In this document: positions 27,459 to 35,757 of the stretch, piece after piece | Layout of the letters: every line of letters begins with the position of its first letter | Numbering within the stretch: position 1 is the first letter of the stretch | DNA from: Shewanella sp. SR44-3 | GTDB lineage: Bacteria > Pseudomonadota > Gammaproteobacteria > Enterobacterales > Shewanellaceae | NCBI RefSeq assembly: GCF_014163735.1 | Contig: NZ_JACJDV010000002.1 | Span: forward strand, 1 to 64,000 | DNA: 64,000 nucleotides | Reading direction: 5' to 3' | Translations under genes and position numbers: made by a program | The notes under the pieces: generated by a model | What the model was told of the DNA's origin: nothing | Database searches by the model: none | The model's input: only the letters and a program-made list of their open reading frames with translations

Positions 27459-28946
27459 TCAGTTAATCAGTGCCAGCGAATCCAAAATGCCTTTGCCGCT
27501 ATGAATACCGCCCTCATTTTCGCTAGCCGGTTTGCTGCGGATAAGATAACCCGCGTAGCCATCCATCTCGGTCACGGGCTTGCCGTCATAAAAGGCGGTA
27601 AACAAGCCGATTTCACTCACCAGATGGTTAACCTGTGTTTGTTTGCTGTCTCGCACGGCAATGGTCGGTACCTCACGAATTCGGGGCTCTAAACGCTGCA
27701 TAAGTGACCATGCCGCATATTCATGGGGGGCAAGTGCAGCCAATTTATGGCTAATATCATCAGCAAAAATACAGTGACCGCCGCCCTCTCCTTGATTTTT
27801 TAGCACCCACTGCTGTTGATTAGCTTGGCTGTTAAACCAATGAATCGTCTCAGGGTTAATCGGCTTCATCGGTGCTAATACGCGCTTTACCAACTGGGCT
27901 TGTTCAAGGGTTAATCCCCAGCGTGCATAGTCTTCCTCTGGCATTTGAGTCAGTAACATCTGCATGGTTTTACTGGTAGCAAGCTGCTGGCTAAAAGTGG
28001 CATTCACCGCCACATGGTGCTGCTCAATAAACAGCCGCGTTTGGCTTAACGTCTGGCAGCAGATGGCTTCTGCTCGCGCCGGCGAATAGTAATCTGCATA
28101 TTGATAACCCGCTCGCAGGTACACCACATCAATAGCGCCGACGCCCTCTAGCAATAAACGCTTATTGTCACCCGTTGAAAGCTGACTGCTAAGCTGCTCA
28201 AAGGTGCGTCTAACTGTACGTAGCCCCCGTTTTTGCAGGGCAAGCTCAAGTAAATGCTGATCAAAGACATTGTCTTCATTTTCTTGCACTACCATCAAAA
28301 ACGTCGGTTTACGCTGAGTCGTTTCAACTGGCACTGGCATCTCAGAAGAAAATGCCGCCGCGATACTGTTCGCGGCTTGCGCTATAGCCAAAGCAAGTTG
28401 CTCAAGGCCTTGATTCTCAGCCGGCATCGAGTGCCTATCTGCTATCCATTCTTGATACACGTCTGGGAATTGCTCACGCATAAAAGCATGAAACTCAGTG
28501 GCACGTTGACCAAAGGGTGCCATGCCCGCAGCAATACCATTAAACTCTATGATTTTAGCGCCATACTGTCTGTCATCCATAAAATCGGTGCGCATTAACA
28601 ATAAGGGTTTACGAGCGGGATTATGTCGATGTTCAGTATCTCCCTGTGCCTGTTGATGTAACGACAATAAGCGCGCAAAAAACGGATCCGCTTTGGCCAC
28701 CTCAGCCAACGCAGATTGGAGGAAATCATGATCTTCACTGACATTGCTTATCAGCTTAGTGATAAGTGGGGTAACTTTGCGTAAGTGCTCAAACATGCTG
28801 CGATCCATGGTCATGGGCGCAATACTAAAAGGGCAATGCCTTGCTGTGTCATCAGCTTGACGAAAAGCCACCCCATGCATAATGGCCCATTCAGTGGCTT
28901 CATTAATGATTTGCTGGGAAATCAACGGACGAGATGTACTGCCCAT
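27459..28946 (-). CDS. Eukaryotic-type glutathione synthetase homologue
   Basis: A 495-residue ATP-grasp enzyme of the eukaryotic glutathione synthetase family (GSS), not the bacterial GshB type. Landmarks of GSS can be aligned: the Glu-Asn substrate site in KIIEFNGIAAGMAPFGQR (GSS has EINTISASFGG), VVYLRAGYQYADY, ATSKTMQMLL, the glycine-rich triad loop VLKNQGEGGGHCIF (GSS: REGGGNN) and the C-terminal alanine-rich-loop region NEGGIHSGKGILD. It should join gamma-glutamylcysteine and glycine, though another acceptor is possible. The GSS dimer is normally about 475 residues, so it is complete. Transfer from a eukaryote, or inheritance from a bacterial GSS branch, are both possible. Confidence 0.8.
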   Translation of the reverse strand: MGSTSRPLISQQIINEATEWAIMHGVAFRQADDTARHCPFSIAPMTMDRSMFEHLRKVTPLITKLISNVSEDHDFLQSALAEVAKADPFFARLLSLHQQAQGDTEHRHNPARKPLLLMRTDFMDDRQYGAKIIEFNGIAAGMAPFGQRATEFHAFMREQFPDVYQEWIADRHSMPAENQGLEQLALAIAQAANSIAAAFSSEMPVPVETTQRKPTFLMVVQENEDNVFDQHLLELALQKRGLRTVRRTFEQLSSQLSTGDNKRLLLEGVGAIDVVYLRAGYQYADYYSPARAEAICCQTLSQTRLFIEQHHVAVNATFSQQLATSKTMQMLLTQMPEEDYARWGLTLEQAQLVKRVLAPMKPINPETIHWFNSQANQQQWVLKNQGEGGGHCIFADDISHKLAALAPHEYAAWSLMQRLEPRIREVPTIAVRDSKQTQVNHLVSEIGLFTAFYDGKPVTEMDGYAGYLIRSKPASENEGGIHSGKGILDSLALIN

Positions 28947-29000
28947 AACAGCTCCAAAAGTAGTGTTGCGTGAAATGAATAAATCAGTGGGTCGATTAAC

Positions 29001-29543
29001 TCATTGGCATCGAACGCCTTTGTTTGACGATTTAGGGGAATAGTCGACTATCCCTTCTTGAGCAAGCTCTAAGTCGCAGCAAGCCATCATTTGCTGGCGA
29101 AACTTAACCCGTCCTCGTTGAATTCGACTCTTTGCCCCCGAAAGTGACAATCCTAATAGATTAGCAATCTCTTGCTGCGACACGCCTTCAAGCTCAGCCA
29201 ATCTCAATGGCACGCCATATTTTTCCGGCAGCTCATCAATCAAGGGGCCTAGGCATTGCGCTAGCTCTTCACGGGCCTGTTGACCAGGCTCTTGTTCCTC
29301 AGCCATAAGATCTTCAGGCAAAGGTTCAAACTGCTGCCGCTGGCGGTAAAAATCCATAATGGTGTTGTGAGCAATGCGATACAGCCAAGCTTTGAGGCTG
29401 CCTTTAGATGTCAATTGATGCAGGTTGACACTGGCTTTGATGTAAACATCTTGAAGTATGTCATCGACGGCATTTGCATCATCAACGCGTTTGCTAACGT
29501 AGCGTCGAAGTTGCGCTTTGTGATTTTGCCATTGGGATATCAT
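29001..29543 (-). CDS. ECF-family RNA polymerase sigma factor (SigZ-like)
   Basis: A 180-residue extracytoplasmic-function sigma factor. Region 2 covers about residues 5-75 (DDILQDVYIKAS and KAWLYRIAHNTIMDFYRQRQ) and region 4 covers about 105-160 (LPEKYGVPLRLAELEGVSQQ, IANLLGLSLSGAKSRIQRGR). The order of motifs resembles SigZ. Residues 165-180 include a Cys pair (MMACCDLELA), which is seen in some stress-sensing ECF factors. No anti-sigma gene is adjacent. I start it at the ATG at 29543, because the longer frame adds an atypical 18-residue extension. A redox or metal signal is only a guess. Confidence 0.8.
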   Translation of the reverse strand: MISQWQNHKAQLRRYVSKRVDDANAVDDILQDVYIKASVNLHQLTSKGSLKAWLYRIAHNTIMDFYRQRQQFEPLPEDLMAEEQEPGQQAREELAQCLGPLIDELPEKYGVPLRLAELEGVSQQEIANLLGLSLSGAKSRIQRGRVKFRQQMMACCDLELAQEGIVDYSPKSSNKGVRCQ

Positions 29544-29683
29544 ATAAATAGGCTCTGTATTCAAGATAAATTTCCGATATAGACCAAGACGCAGCAATCA
29601 GTAAAAAGATGCACTATTTGGCAGATTTATTTAATGTGATTTTGATAACGCCACTAATTAGACTCCTCATTAGATATGAGGCG

Positions 29684-29977
29684 CTAAAATTGGCTGTCTA
29701 CACAACATTCATCTTGCAAGAAATTAAGTACATTTTCGCGCATCTCATAATTGGCGATGCAATGTAATACGCGACCTTCCCTATGTTGTGAAATCAAGTT
29801 TGCCGACACCATACTTGAGATATGGTGCGACAAGGTTGAATTAGGAATGCCAATATTTTCACCTAGCTTGCCCACAGCCACACCGCTAGGCCCCGCTTTC
29901 ATGACCTGTTTATAAACGGCCAATCGTGTCGGATGACCGAGCTCTTTCAATGCTTTAGCAACTATTTCGATATTCAT
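29684..29977 (-). CDS. ArsR-family transcriptional repressor
   Basis: A 97-residue winged-helix repressor. The recognition helix region is GENIGIPNSTLSHHISSM, preceded by ALKELGHPTRLAVYKQV, as in ArsR/SmtB proteins. The usual ELCVC motif is absent from the recognition helix; a C-terminal Cys pair (DECCVDSQF) may bind metalloid or metal instead. The start at 29977 is favoured by GGAG seven bases upstream. It is divergent from the ArsP-like permease and presumably controls that gene through the two operators in the 106-base gap. Confidence 0.88.
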   Translation of the reverse strand: MNIEIVAKALKELGHPTRLAVYKQVMKAGPSGVAVGKLGENIGIPNSTLSHHISSMVSANLISQHREGRVLHCIANYEMRENVLNFLQDECCVDSQF

Positions 29978-30000
29978 TAACCACTCCTGCATAAATTTAT

Positions 30001-30020
30001 ATTTCGATAATACTAGAAAT
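30001..30020. promoter_or_regulatory. Probable ArsR operator 1
   Basis: ATTTCGATAATACTAGAAAT is an inverted repeat (ATTTC / GAAAT arms around a 10-base centre). It matches operator 2 at 30050-30069 in the same arms and most of the centre. It lies next to the permease promoter -35 and close to the repressor's start, so it can control both directions. Confidence 0.7.
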
Positions 30021-30023
30021 AAC

Positions 30024-30052
30024 TTGACGATACTATAACGGAAGTCTACATT
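30024..30052 (+). promoter_or_regulatory. Sigma-70 promoter of the ArsP-like permease
   Basis: TTGACG (30024-30029), a 17-base spacer and TACATT (30047-30052) form a good sigma-70 promoter on the plus strand. The -10 overlaps the left arm of operator 2, which gives a direct way to repress it. The start codon is 32 bases further on. Confidence 0.65.
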
Positions 30053-30069
30053 TCGACTAAACCAGAAAT
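30050..30069. promoter_or_regulatory. Probable ArsR operator 2
   Basis: ATTTCGACTAAACCAGAAAT shares the ATTTCGA start and AGAAAT end with operator 1. The two centres are 49 bases apart, nearly five helical turns, so dimers could sit on one face of the DNA. Confidence 0.7.
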
Positions 30070-30083
30070 ATGGAACCTATATT

Positions 30084-31037
30084 ATGATCAATATTACCCA
30101 AACCATGCTCACAGAAACCATAAACATGTTTGTCTTCCTTGCCCTAGAGCTCACTGTATTATTTTTAGTAATAAGTTACTTAGTAGGTATACTGCAGGAA
30201 TATATCCCGCCATCAAAAATACAAGCTATTTTGAGCGGCAAAAAAGGCAAAGGCTATATCGTCGCGGGATTATTAGGCGCGATCACCCCTTTTTGTTCAT
30301 GCTCCACTATACCTTTCTTAAAAGGGCTGTTACGGGCCAACGCAGGATTCGGCCCTATGATGGTGTTCTTGCTTGCAAGCCCGCTGCTTAACCCAATTAT
30401 TATTGGATTATTTGCCGTAACCTTCGGCCTCACAGTCACAGGCTTCTATTTTATTATCGCAATGGGGGTCTCGGTAATCGCAGGTTTTGGCCTTGAAAAG
30501 CTTGGCTTTGAGAAATACATCAAGCCAGAAGCCAAATTTAACCAAGCCGCGCCAAGCCCACAAACAGCAGCCACCAGCGCCGAAAAACCAGCGTGCCCAG
30601 CCTCATGCAGTACAAAAGTAACACCCGTTAGCAAGTGGCGAAAAATTTGGCTCAGCACTTGGCGCGACTTAAAAAAAGTGCTGCCTTATTTAATCTTAGG
30701 TATTGCGCTTGGTTCAATGATTTATGGCTTTATGCCCACTGAATTTGTGGCAAGGGTTGCCAGTGAAAATAACCCTTTTGCCATCCCAATTGCAGCTGTA
30801 ATTGGCATTCCATTGTATATTCGCGCCGAAGCCGTTATTCCATTAAGCGCCGCATTGGCCGCAAAGGGCATGAGTCTTGGCGCAGTCATCGCCTTAATCA
30901 TTGGCAGTGCCGGCGCAAGTTTAACAGAAGTGATTTTGCTGAAATCTATCTTCAAAAACCAAATGATAGCCGCGTTCTTATTCGTTATCCTAAGCATGGC
31001 AATCGGCGCAGGAACCCTGTATCAACTGATCTTTTAG
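30084..31037 (+). CDS. ArsP-type permease (DUF318 family)
   Basis: A 317-residue inner-membrane permease of the ArsP/DUF318 family with about eight helices. The conserved core ITPFCSCSTIPFLKGLLRAN and FLLASPLLNPIIIG is present twice in diverged form (second half: PLYIRAEAVIPLSAALAAKG, GSAGASLTEVILLKS). The cytoplasmic loop between the halves is rich in Pro/Ala and carries two Cys (CPASC). Characterised ArsP members export trivalent organoarsenicals, but substrates for most members are unknown. The divergent ArsR gene suggests control by a metalloid or metal. Confidence 0.85.
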   Translation: MINITQTMLTETINMFVFLALELTVLFLVISYLVGILQEYIPPSKIQAILSGKKGKGYIVAGLLGAITPFCSCSTIPFLKGLLRANAGFGPMMVFLLASPLLNPIIIGLFAVTFGLTVTGFYFIIAMGVSVIAGFGLEKLGFEKYIKPEAKFNQAAPSPQTAATSAEKPACPASCSTKVTPVSKWRKIWLSTWRDLKKVLPYLILGIALGSMIYGFMPTEFVARVASENNPFAIPIAAVIGIPLYIRAEAVIPLSAALAAKGMSLGAVIALIIGSAGASLTEVILLKSIFKNQMIAAFLFVILSMAIGAGTLYQLIF

Positions 31038-31256
31038 TTATAACCATACGTCGCAGCTCTTGGTACCAAACCATTATGAGCTGCACGAGCTTGATGCGCT
31101 TTATTGCAATATACAACTGAGACTAGACATAAAAGGATAATTAATTAGGAGTGTGTCTATATTTGACAATAATAAGTAATCCAAGCTTTGCCTGAAGTCC
31201 ACTTAGGATCATTGAGGCAATTTATTGACCTAGTTAAGCTTATTTTACTAAAGCCT

Positions 31257-32411
31257 TTATTTAGCTTTAAGCTCCATAAAACCACCGCTGGCAACATCTT
31301 CTTTAAAGACTAGACCAACAAACTCATCATCTAACAACATAGCTTGATGGTGCCTATTATGAGTGGCGATGCATAAGCTTTCTCCAGGCATTAAGCTACG
31401 AAACTGAGTGCTAGGTTTTTGCCATTCAGTCGAGCCCAAAGGTTTTGATTCAGGCAGCGCGATAGGCGCTAGCCCCATGTGGTTACGCAAGTAACAACGT
31501 AGACCTGTGCCAGCTTGACCAATTGCAACCCGATATTGAGTTAGCTCAATGCAAATATAACTGATATCAACTTGCATATGTAACCCAGATTTCACCATCC
31601 GTTCATTTAAATAGCTCAACATATTAAAAGGTTCGATAAGCGTCGTGCTTAAGCCATTACGGTAAAGTTTAAGCTTTTGATTAACGAAACTTCGTAATAA
31701 CACACAGCCAAAGGCAGCACTATTATCTTCTGGGTGAAAATGGGCCATGTAGCAAATTAAGTGCTTATCTCCAACCATAGTTGAGTCGATGAAATAGGCA
31801 CTGATATCATCTCGTTTAAATAAACTGTAATTAATTTCTGCAAGCGGATAATCCACATTCGATGCGGGAAATAGCTGCTGTTGAACACTTTTAGCGGCTA
31901 AAGCGCTTTGCTCTAGCAGGTGCAAGTTGTCATTCAGTTCTTGGTAGGATAATTGATTTAAAGGGCCCATTTCGGACTCTAACATAGACTGAAGCGGGCT
32001 TTCATCAGATGACTGCCGGTTAGTGGCGTTATTAACGGCATCTTCAATCGCCTGCTCTATGGCTTGCGCGATGATGAATAAATCCGGAATGGGTTTTATA
32101 AGGTAGTCACAAGCACCAATACGTAGCGCCTCTACAACATCAGCCATTACGCTGTGACCTGAGATCACTATCGCTGGAATTGAAGGCTGTATCTCAATAA
32201 GCTGTTTAAGCATGCTCAGCCCACCTAGACCTGGCATGCTTAAATCTGCAACTACCACATCAATCTGTTTTTTCTCAAACAGCTCAACACCTTGATGACC
32301 GCTCGCTGCTTGATAAACAGTGGCTTGTTGTGAGACTAAGAAATCAGTCACTAACTGACGAAAAACTGGATCGTCATCGACTAAAAGAACAGCTACATCA
32401 GTTAGTGCCAT
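31257..32411 (-). CDS. RssB-like response regulator
   Basis: A 384-residue protein with an N-terminal receiver domain (about 6-120; phosphoryl Asp in VVVADLSMPG, about residue 56, and Lys in YLIKPIPD), a helical linker (about 125-180) and a diverged PP2C-like pseudophosphatase domain (about 190-380). E. coli RssB has this order, and the linker region with VQQQLFPASNV resembles RssB. RssB delivers sigma-S to ClpXP. The PP2C metal aspartates are not evident, so phosphatase activity is unlikely. An RsbU-type regulator is the alternative. It follows mlaA by 52 bases in the same direction. Confidence 0.68.
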   Translation of the reverse strand: MALTDVAVLLVDDDPVFRQLVTDFLVSQQATVYQAASGHQGVELFEKKQIDVVVADLSMPGLGGLSMLKQLIEIQPSIPAIVISGHSVMADVVEALRIGACDYLIKPIPDLFIIAQAIEQAIEDAVNNATNRQSSDESPLQSMLESEMGPLNQLSYQELNDNLHLLEQSALAAKSVQQQLFPASNVDYPLAEINYSLFKRDDISAYFIDSTMVGDKHLICYMAHFHPEDNSAAFGCVLLRSFVNQKLKLYRNGLSTTLIEPFNMLSYLNERMVKSGLHMQVDISYICIELTQYRVAIGQAGTGLRCYLRNHMGLAPIALPESKPLGSTEWQKPSTQFRSLMPGESLCIATHNRHHQAMLLDDEFVGLVFKEDVASGGFMELKAK

Positions 32412-32463
32412 ACAACCTCACGGAGATACTCGGCGAATTCAGGTAAAATGCTTAGTTTAAGAT

Positions 32464-33234
32464 TTATTCTAGTTCATCCATAAACTCATCCAGCAACACG
32501 TCATCTTCCTGAGTCGTTGGGACATTTCCATCATACAGCTTGTAATCCACATGCTGAAAATAAGCATCTTTAACAAAAGCATAAGGATCTAAAGCATTGT
32601 CCAGTAACCGTTCTCTATCGATGGCCTCGGCGCGATTATGCAAACTTTTCAGGCCCCATTTCAGCGCAGATTGCCACATAGTCAACTCCGATAAAGGAAA
32701 GTATAGACCATCAACCCAATCTGATGCGATTTCTCGAGCCACAAAAGGACCAAAAAAAGGCGCCATAAAATATGGACCATTTGGCACGCCATAAAAACCA
32801 AGCACTTCGTTAAAATCGTCCTGTTTACGCTCCATACCCATCATCTGAGCAACATCGAAAATACCCAAAATACCTAAGCTAGAGTTAACAGTAAAGCGGC
32901 CGCCAGCATTCGCAGCCCAGCCCCATTTCCCTTGCAACACGTTGTTAACCAAAGAACTAGGTTCATCTAAGTTAGTGGTGAAATTATTCACGCCTTCCTT
33001 TACTGGCAGAGGTATATAATCGTTATAGCCATGTGCTACAGGCTTAAGAACATACTTGTCTAAGTACAAATAGTTAAAGTCCCACATAGCTCGGTTAAAT
33101 CCTTCAAATGGATCTCTAGGGTCAAGAAATTCAACTTCAACTTGGGTTTGATCTTCTGGCATTTCTGCTTCTTGAGCCAAAGCGTGTCCGCTTAATAAAA
33201 AACTTGAGGCGGCTAATATCCATTTATAATTCAT
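32464..33234 (-). CDS. mlaA: MlaA/VacJ-family outer-membrane lipid asymmetry protein
   Basis: MlaA removes phospholipids from the outer leaflet of the outer membrane and hands them to MlaC in the periplasm. The VacJ signature is clear: DPFEGFNRAMWDFN, PVAHGYNDYIP, FTTNLDEPSSLVNNVLQG, NSSLGILGIFDVA and FMAPFFGPFVARE. The N-terminus is a signal peptide ending near ALA in SGHALAQEAE. MlaA is normally a lipoprotein, but this protein has no lipobox and no cysteine at all, so it would be cut by signal peptidase I. The acidic tail (DDVLLDEFMDELE) is extra. Confidence 0.9.
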   Translation of the reverse strand: MNYKWILAASSFLLSGHALAQEAEMPEDQTQVEVEFLDPRDPFEGFNRAMWDFNYLYLDKYVLKPVAHGYNDYIPLPVKEGVNNFTTNLDEPSSLVNNVLQGKWGWAANAGGRFTVNSSLGILGIFDVAQMMGMERKQDDFNEVLGFYGVPNGPYFMAPFFGPFVAREIASDWVDGLYFPLSELTMWQSALKWGLKSLHNRAEAIDRERLLDNALDPYAFVKDAYFQHVDYKLYDGNVPTTQEDDVLLDEFMDELE

Positions 33235-33600
33235 AGGTCACTCATAAAAACTGCATGACAAAAATCTGCCATAAACACGATACGATAATTAAAGCTAATC
33301 TACTTTTGGTCGATAGCAAATTAGCGAGACAAAAAAATACTGTGTCATAATAGACATCATGTCGCAGTAATATTATATCGATGAAATATTCACGGATATA
33401 AAGCGACACAACAAACAAAAACTTAACATCTACACACTAAATGGCACGAACAGGGCATTTTAGGTAAGGTGTTCACTAAGTCAGCTCACAATTGATCCGT
33501 TATTATACAAATTAAGTTAACGATCGAACAGCCTAGATTTCTGAGCATAGGAACTAGATCAATGACTATTTATGAATAAATCACTAAATAAGAGTTTGTT
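33235..33600. other. Intergenic region between mlaA and the FliK-like gene
   Basis: This 366-base gap must hold promoters for two divergent transcripts. A weak sigma-54-like element on the plus strand (TGGCAC at 33442-33447, GGGCA at 33453-33457) keeps the GG-N10-GC spacing but has a poor -12 half, and it lies 144 bases before the FliK-like start. No other motif stands out. Confidence 0.35.
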
Positions 33601-35448
33601 ATGTCTGAGCTTATCCCTAACACCTTAACCGCATCTGCACCACCGCAAGATCAGGTGCCAAATAAAGCTCAAGTTGATCAAACCTTAATACCCGCCACCG
33701 TCACTAAAAGCATTAACGCAAGCTCAGAGCTAAACTCCGAAACCGTTAACGCTGACAAGCAAACCCTTATACGCCTTACACTGCAAGGCACCCAATATCA
33801 ATTAGCAACACAAGCTAAACTTGAGCTAGCACTGAGACAAAATAACGCCCAGCTGCAAGTGATGCTGAAAACCGAAGATGCAAGAGCCTTAGCACAAGGT
33901 CAAACAGAAGCTAAACTCACCTTACTCGGACAAAGCATTCAAATCTCACTACCAGGTTCATTGCAGCTGCTAGCGAATAAAAATGGAGTTAGCGATCAAC
34001 AGCTACAAAGTCTAGCCCAAAGAACTCAAGGCTACCCATTAGGGATTACCCAATCTCAAGGTAATAAACTCAGTTTTGAGAATGGCACCAGTATAAGCCT
34101 AGACAGTAAATTACAGCTTCCAAAAGGAAGTTATATAGCCAATATTGCAATGCAAGGGACCCAGTTAATTCTTAAATTAACCTCAGTACAGGGGGAAATA
34201 TCTATTCAACTTGCGCCCAAGGAATCACCGTCACTGCCAGTGAATAATAATCAAATCCTACTAACTAAAAATGAACCTGTTCAAATTTTGAATCAGTGGC
34301 TTAAAAAGCTTGAAGCGACCCCATTTTCAGCAAGCACTGAACAAGGCAAAACAAATATCACTCTCCCTTCGCTAACGAATACCTCTCAATCAAAGGGTAA
34401 GTTAGCTACAGATGCACTTATTCAGCAAGGATTAAAAATAACTAAAGCAGAAGTGAGCAATAACATAGGTGATGAACTCTCGAGCAAACAGACTGAATCA
34501 AAAACAAATCAATCCGCAGGTCTATCACCAACAGTCACTTTGAAGGATCACGCTAACAGCAACCACACTAACAATGGAACGCCACTACTAACGAAAGGCA
34601 ATATTGAATTAGCGCCAATGGATGTACTGCAAAAAGCGTTGAGTAAAGCGGGTGCTATGCCAGAAAGGATCCAAAAAACGAGTAATGATGTTAATAATAT
34701 GGCCAGTCAGTTATTAAAAAGCTTGCCGCAACTTGCCACTATGCCTTTATCTCAATATGCAGATCCACATTTACTGCAAGCCCAATTGACCAGTTTTAGC
34801 GCACTAAACTTAGCGCACAGCCCGTTAACTAGCCCTGCACCTTTAACTGGTGAGGCTATCACCACATTATTTCAATTATTATTGGGTTTTAAGGCCAGCA
34901 GTAACGGCCAAACGGTTTCAAATAAGCTCACAAAGCATTTACAGCAGCTGTCGCTCAATATGCAGGTAAGAATGACTCAAGGTTTACTCGGCGCATTAGA
35001 CAAAGGCGCGAGTTTAGATAGCATGGCGCAATTGGCGACTAGCTTGGCTCTTTATCAGCAAGCCAGCACGGATCCTAACCAAAACTCAACCTGGTATTTC
35101 GCGCTGCCTTATTCTATAAACCAAAGGGATGAGCAACTTGAAGGCAAGTTTGAACGCGACAAACCTGATGAAAACGATCCTAAAAAAGTTGGTTGGCGAC
35201 TACAACTTAAATTCAATTTATCCCAAGGCAGTATTGTCATCAACGCCAATCGCCAAGGTAAGTCTTTAGGGCTTAAATTTACCGCCAATAATGAGGAGCT
35301 ATTAAAAAGAGTCACCCAATTTCAGTCACCGCTAAGCCAAAAAATGGCACAGATAGGCTTTGAGCTTAATGACTTTTCAACTCAACTAGGCACGATACCC
35401 GCGACCTTACTACCGGGTGATCATTACCTGGTAAAGACTCGTGCGTAA
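33601..35448 (+). CDS. FliK-like flagellar hook-length control-type protein
   Basis: A 615-residue, Gln/Ser/Thr/Leu-rich protein without signal peptide or membrane segments. The C-terminal third (about 465-600, ending in FQSPLSQKMAQIGFELNDFS) resembles the Flg_hook C-terminal domain of FliK: it has the FNL-SQGSIVIN and GKSLGLKFTAN strands. The long N-terminal part is low-complexity and likely extended. It is followed by an FhlB-type FlhB-C paralogue nine bases later, which supports a role in export-substrate switching. It is separate from fliK proper at 54407-55816, so this genome has two FliK-type proteins in one region. Confidence 0.68.
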   Translation: MSELIPNTLTASAPPQDQVPNKAQVDQTLIPATVTKSINASSELNSETVNADKQTLIRLTLQGTQYQLATQAKLELALRQNNAQLQVMLKTEDARALAQGQTEAKLTLLGQSIQISLPGSLQLLANKNGVSDQQLQSLAQRTQGYPLGITQSQGNKLSFENGTSISLDSKLQLPKGSYIANIAMQGTQLILKLTSVQGEISIQLAPKESPSLPVNNNQILLTKNEPVQILNQWLKKLEATPFSASTEQGKTNITLPSLTNTSQSKGKLATDALIQQGLKITKAEVSNNIGDELSSKQTESKTNQSAGLSPTVTLKDHANSNHTNNGTPLLTKGNIELAPMDVLQKALSKAGAMPERIQKTSNDVNNMASQLLKSLPQLATMPLSQYADPHLLQAQLTSFSALNLAHSPLTSPAPLTGEAITTLFQLLLGFKASSNGQTVSNKLTKHLQQLSLNMQVRMTQGLLGALDKGASLDSMAQLATSLALYQQASTDPNQNSTWYFALPYSINQRDEQLEGKFERDKPDENDPKKVGWRLQLKFNLSQGSIVINANRQGKSLGLKFTANNEELLKRVTQFQSPLSQKMAQIGFELNDFSTQLGTIPATLLPGDHYLVKTRA

Positions 35449-35457
35449 GGAGATCAC

Positions 35458-35757
35458 ATGAATAACCGCAAACAAGCAGTGGCGTTAAGTTTTGATGGTA
35501 AAAGCGCACCTAAAGTAACCGCCAGTGGCACTGATCTATTGGCAGAAGAGATTATCGCCTTAGCGAAAAGCTCAGGGGTATATATTCACAAAGACCCTAA
35601 TTTAAGTAACTTTTTGCAAATGCTGGAGCTGGGGGAGGAAGTACCAAAAGAGCTATATTTACTCATTGCTGAGTTAATTTCATTCATCTATATGCTGGAT
35701 GGTAAATTCCCTGAACAGTGGAATAATTTACATCAAAAAATTGTTGAAGCTGTGTAG
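35458..35757 (+). CDS. fhlB: FhlB: FlhB C-terminal-domain-like protein
   Basis: A 99-residue protein that resembles only the cytoplasmic substrate-switch domain of FlhB (residues about 20-95: PKVTASGTDLLAEEIIALAK, YIHKDPNLSNFLQML, GEEVPKELYLLIAELISFIY). The autocleavage NPTH motif is missing, and the N-terminal strand reads KQAVALSFDG, so it cannot be cleaved like FlhB. Related stand-alone FlhB-C proteins can partly substitute for FlhB-C in some bacteria. It is preceded by a strong ribosome-binding site (AAGGAG) and probably co-transcribed with the FliK-like gene. Confidence 0.78.
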   Translation: MNNRKQAVALSFDGKSAPKVTASGTDLLAEEIIALAKSSGVYIHKDPNLSNFLQMLELGEEVPKELYLLIAELISFIYMLDGKFPEQWNNLHQKIVEAV

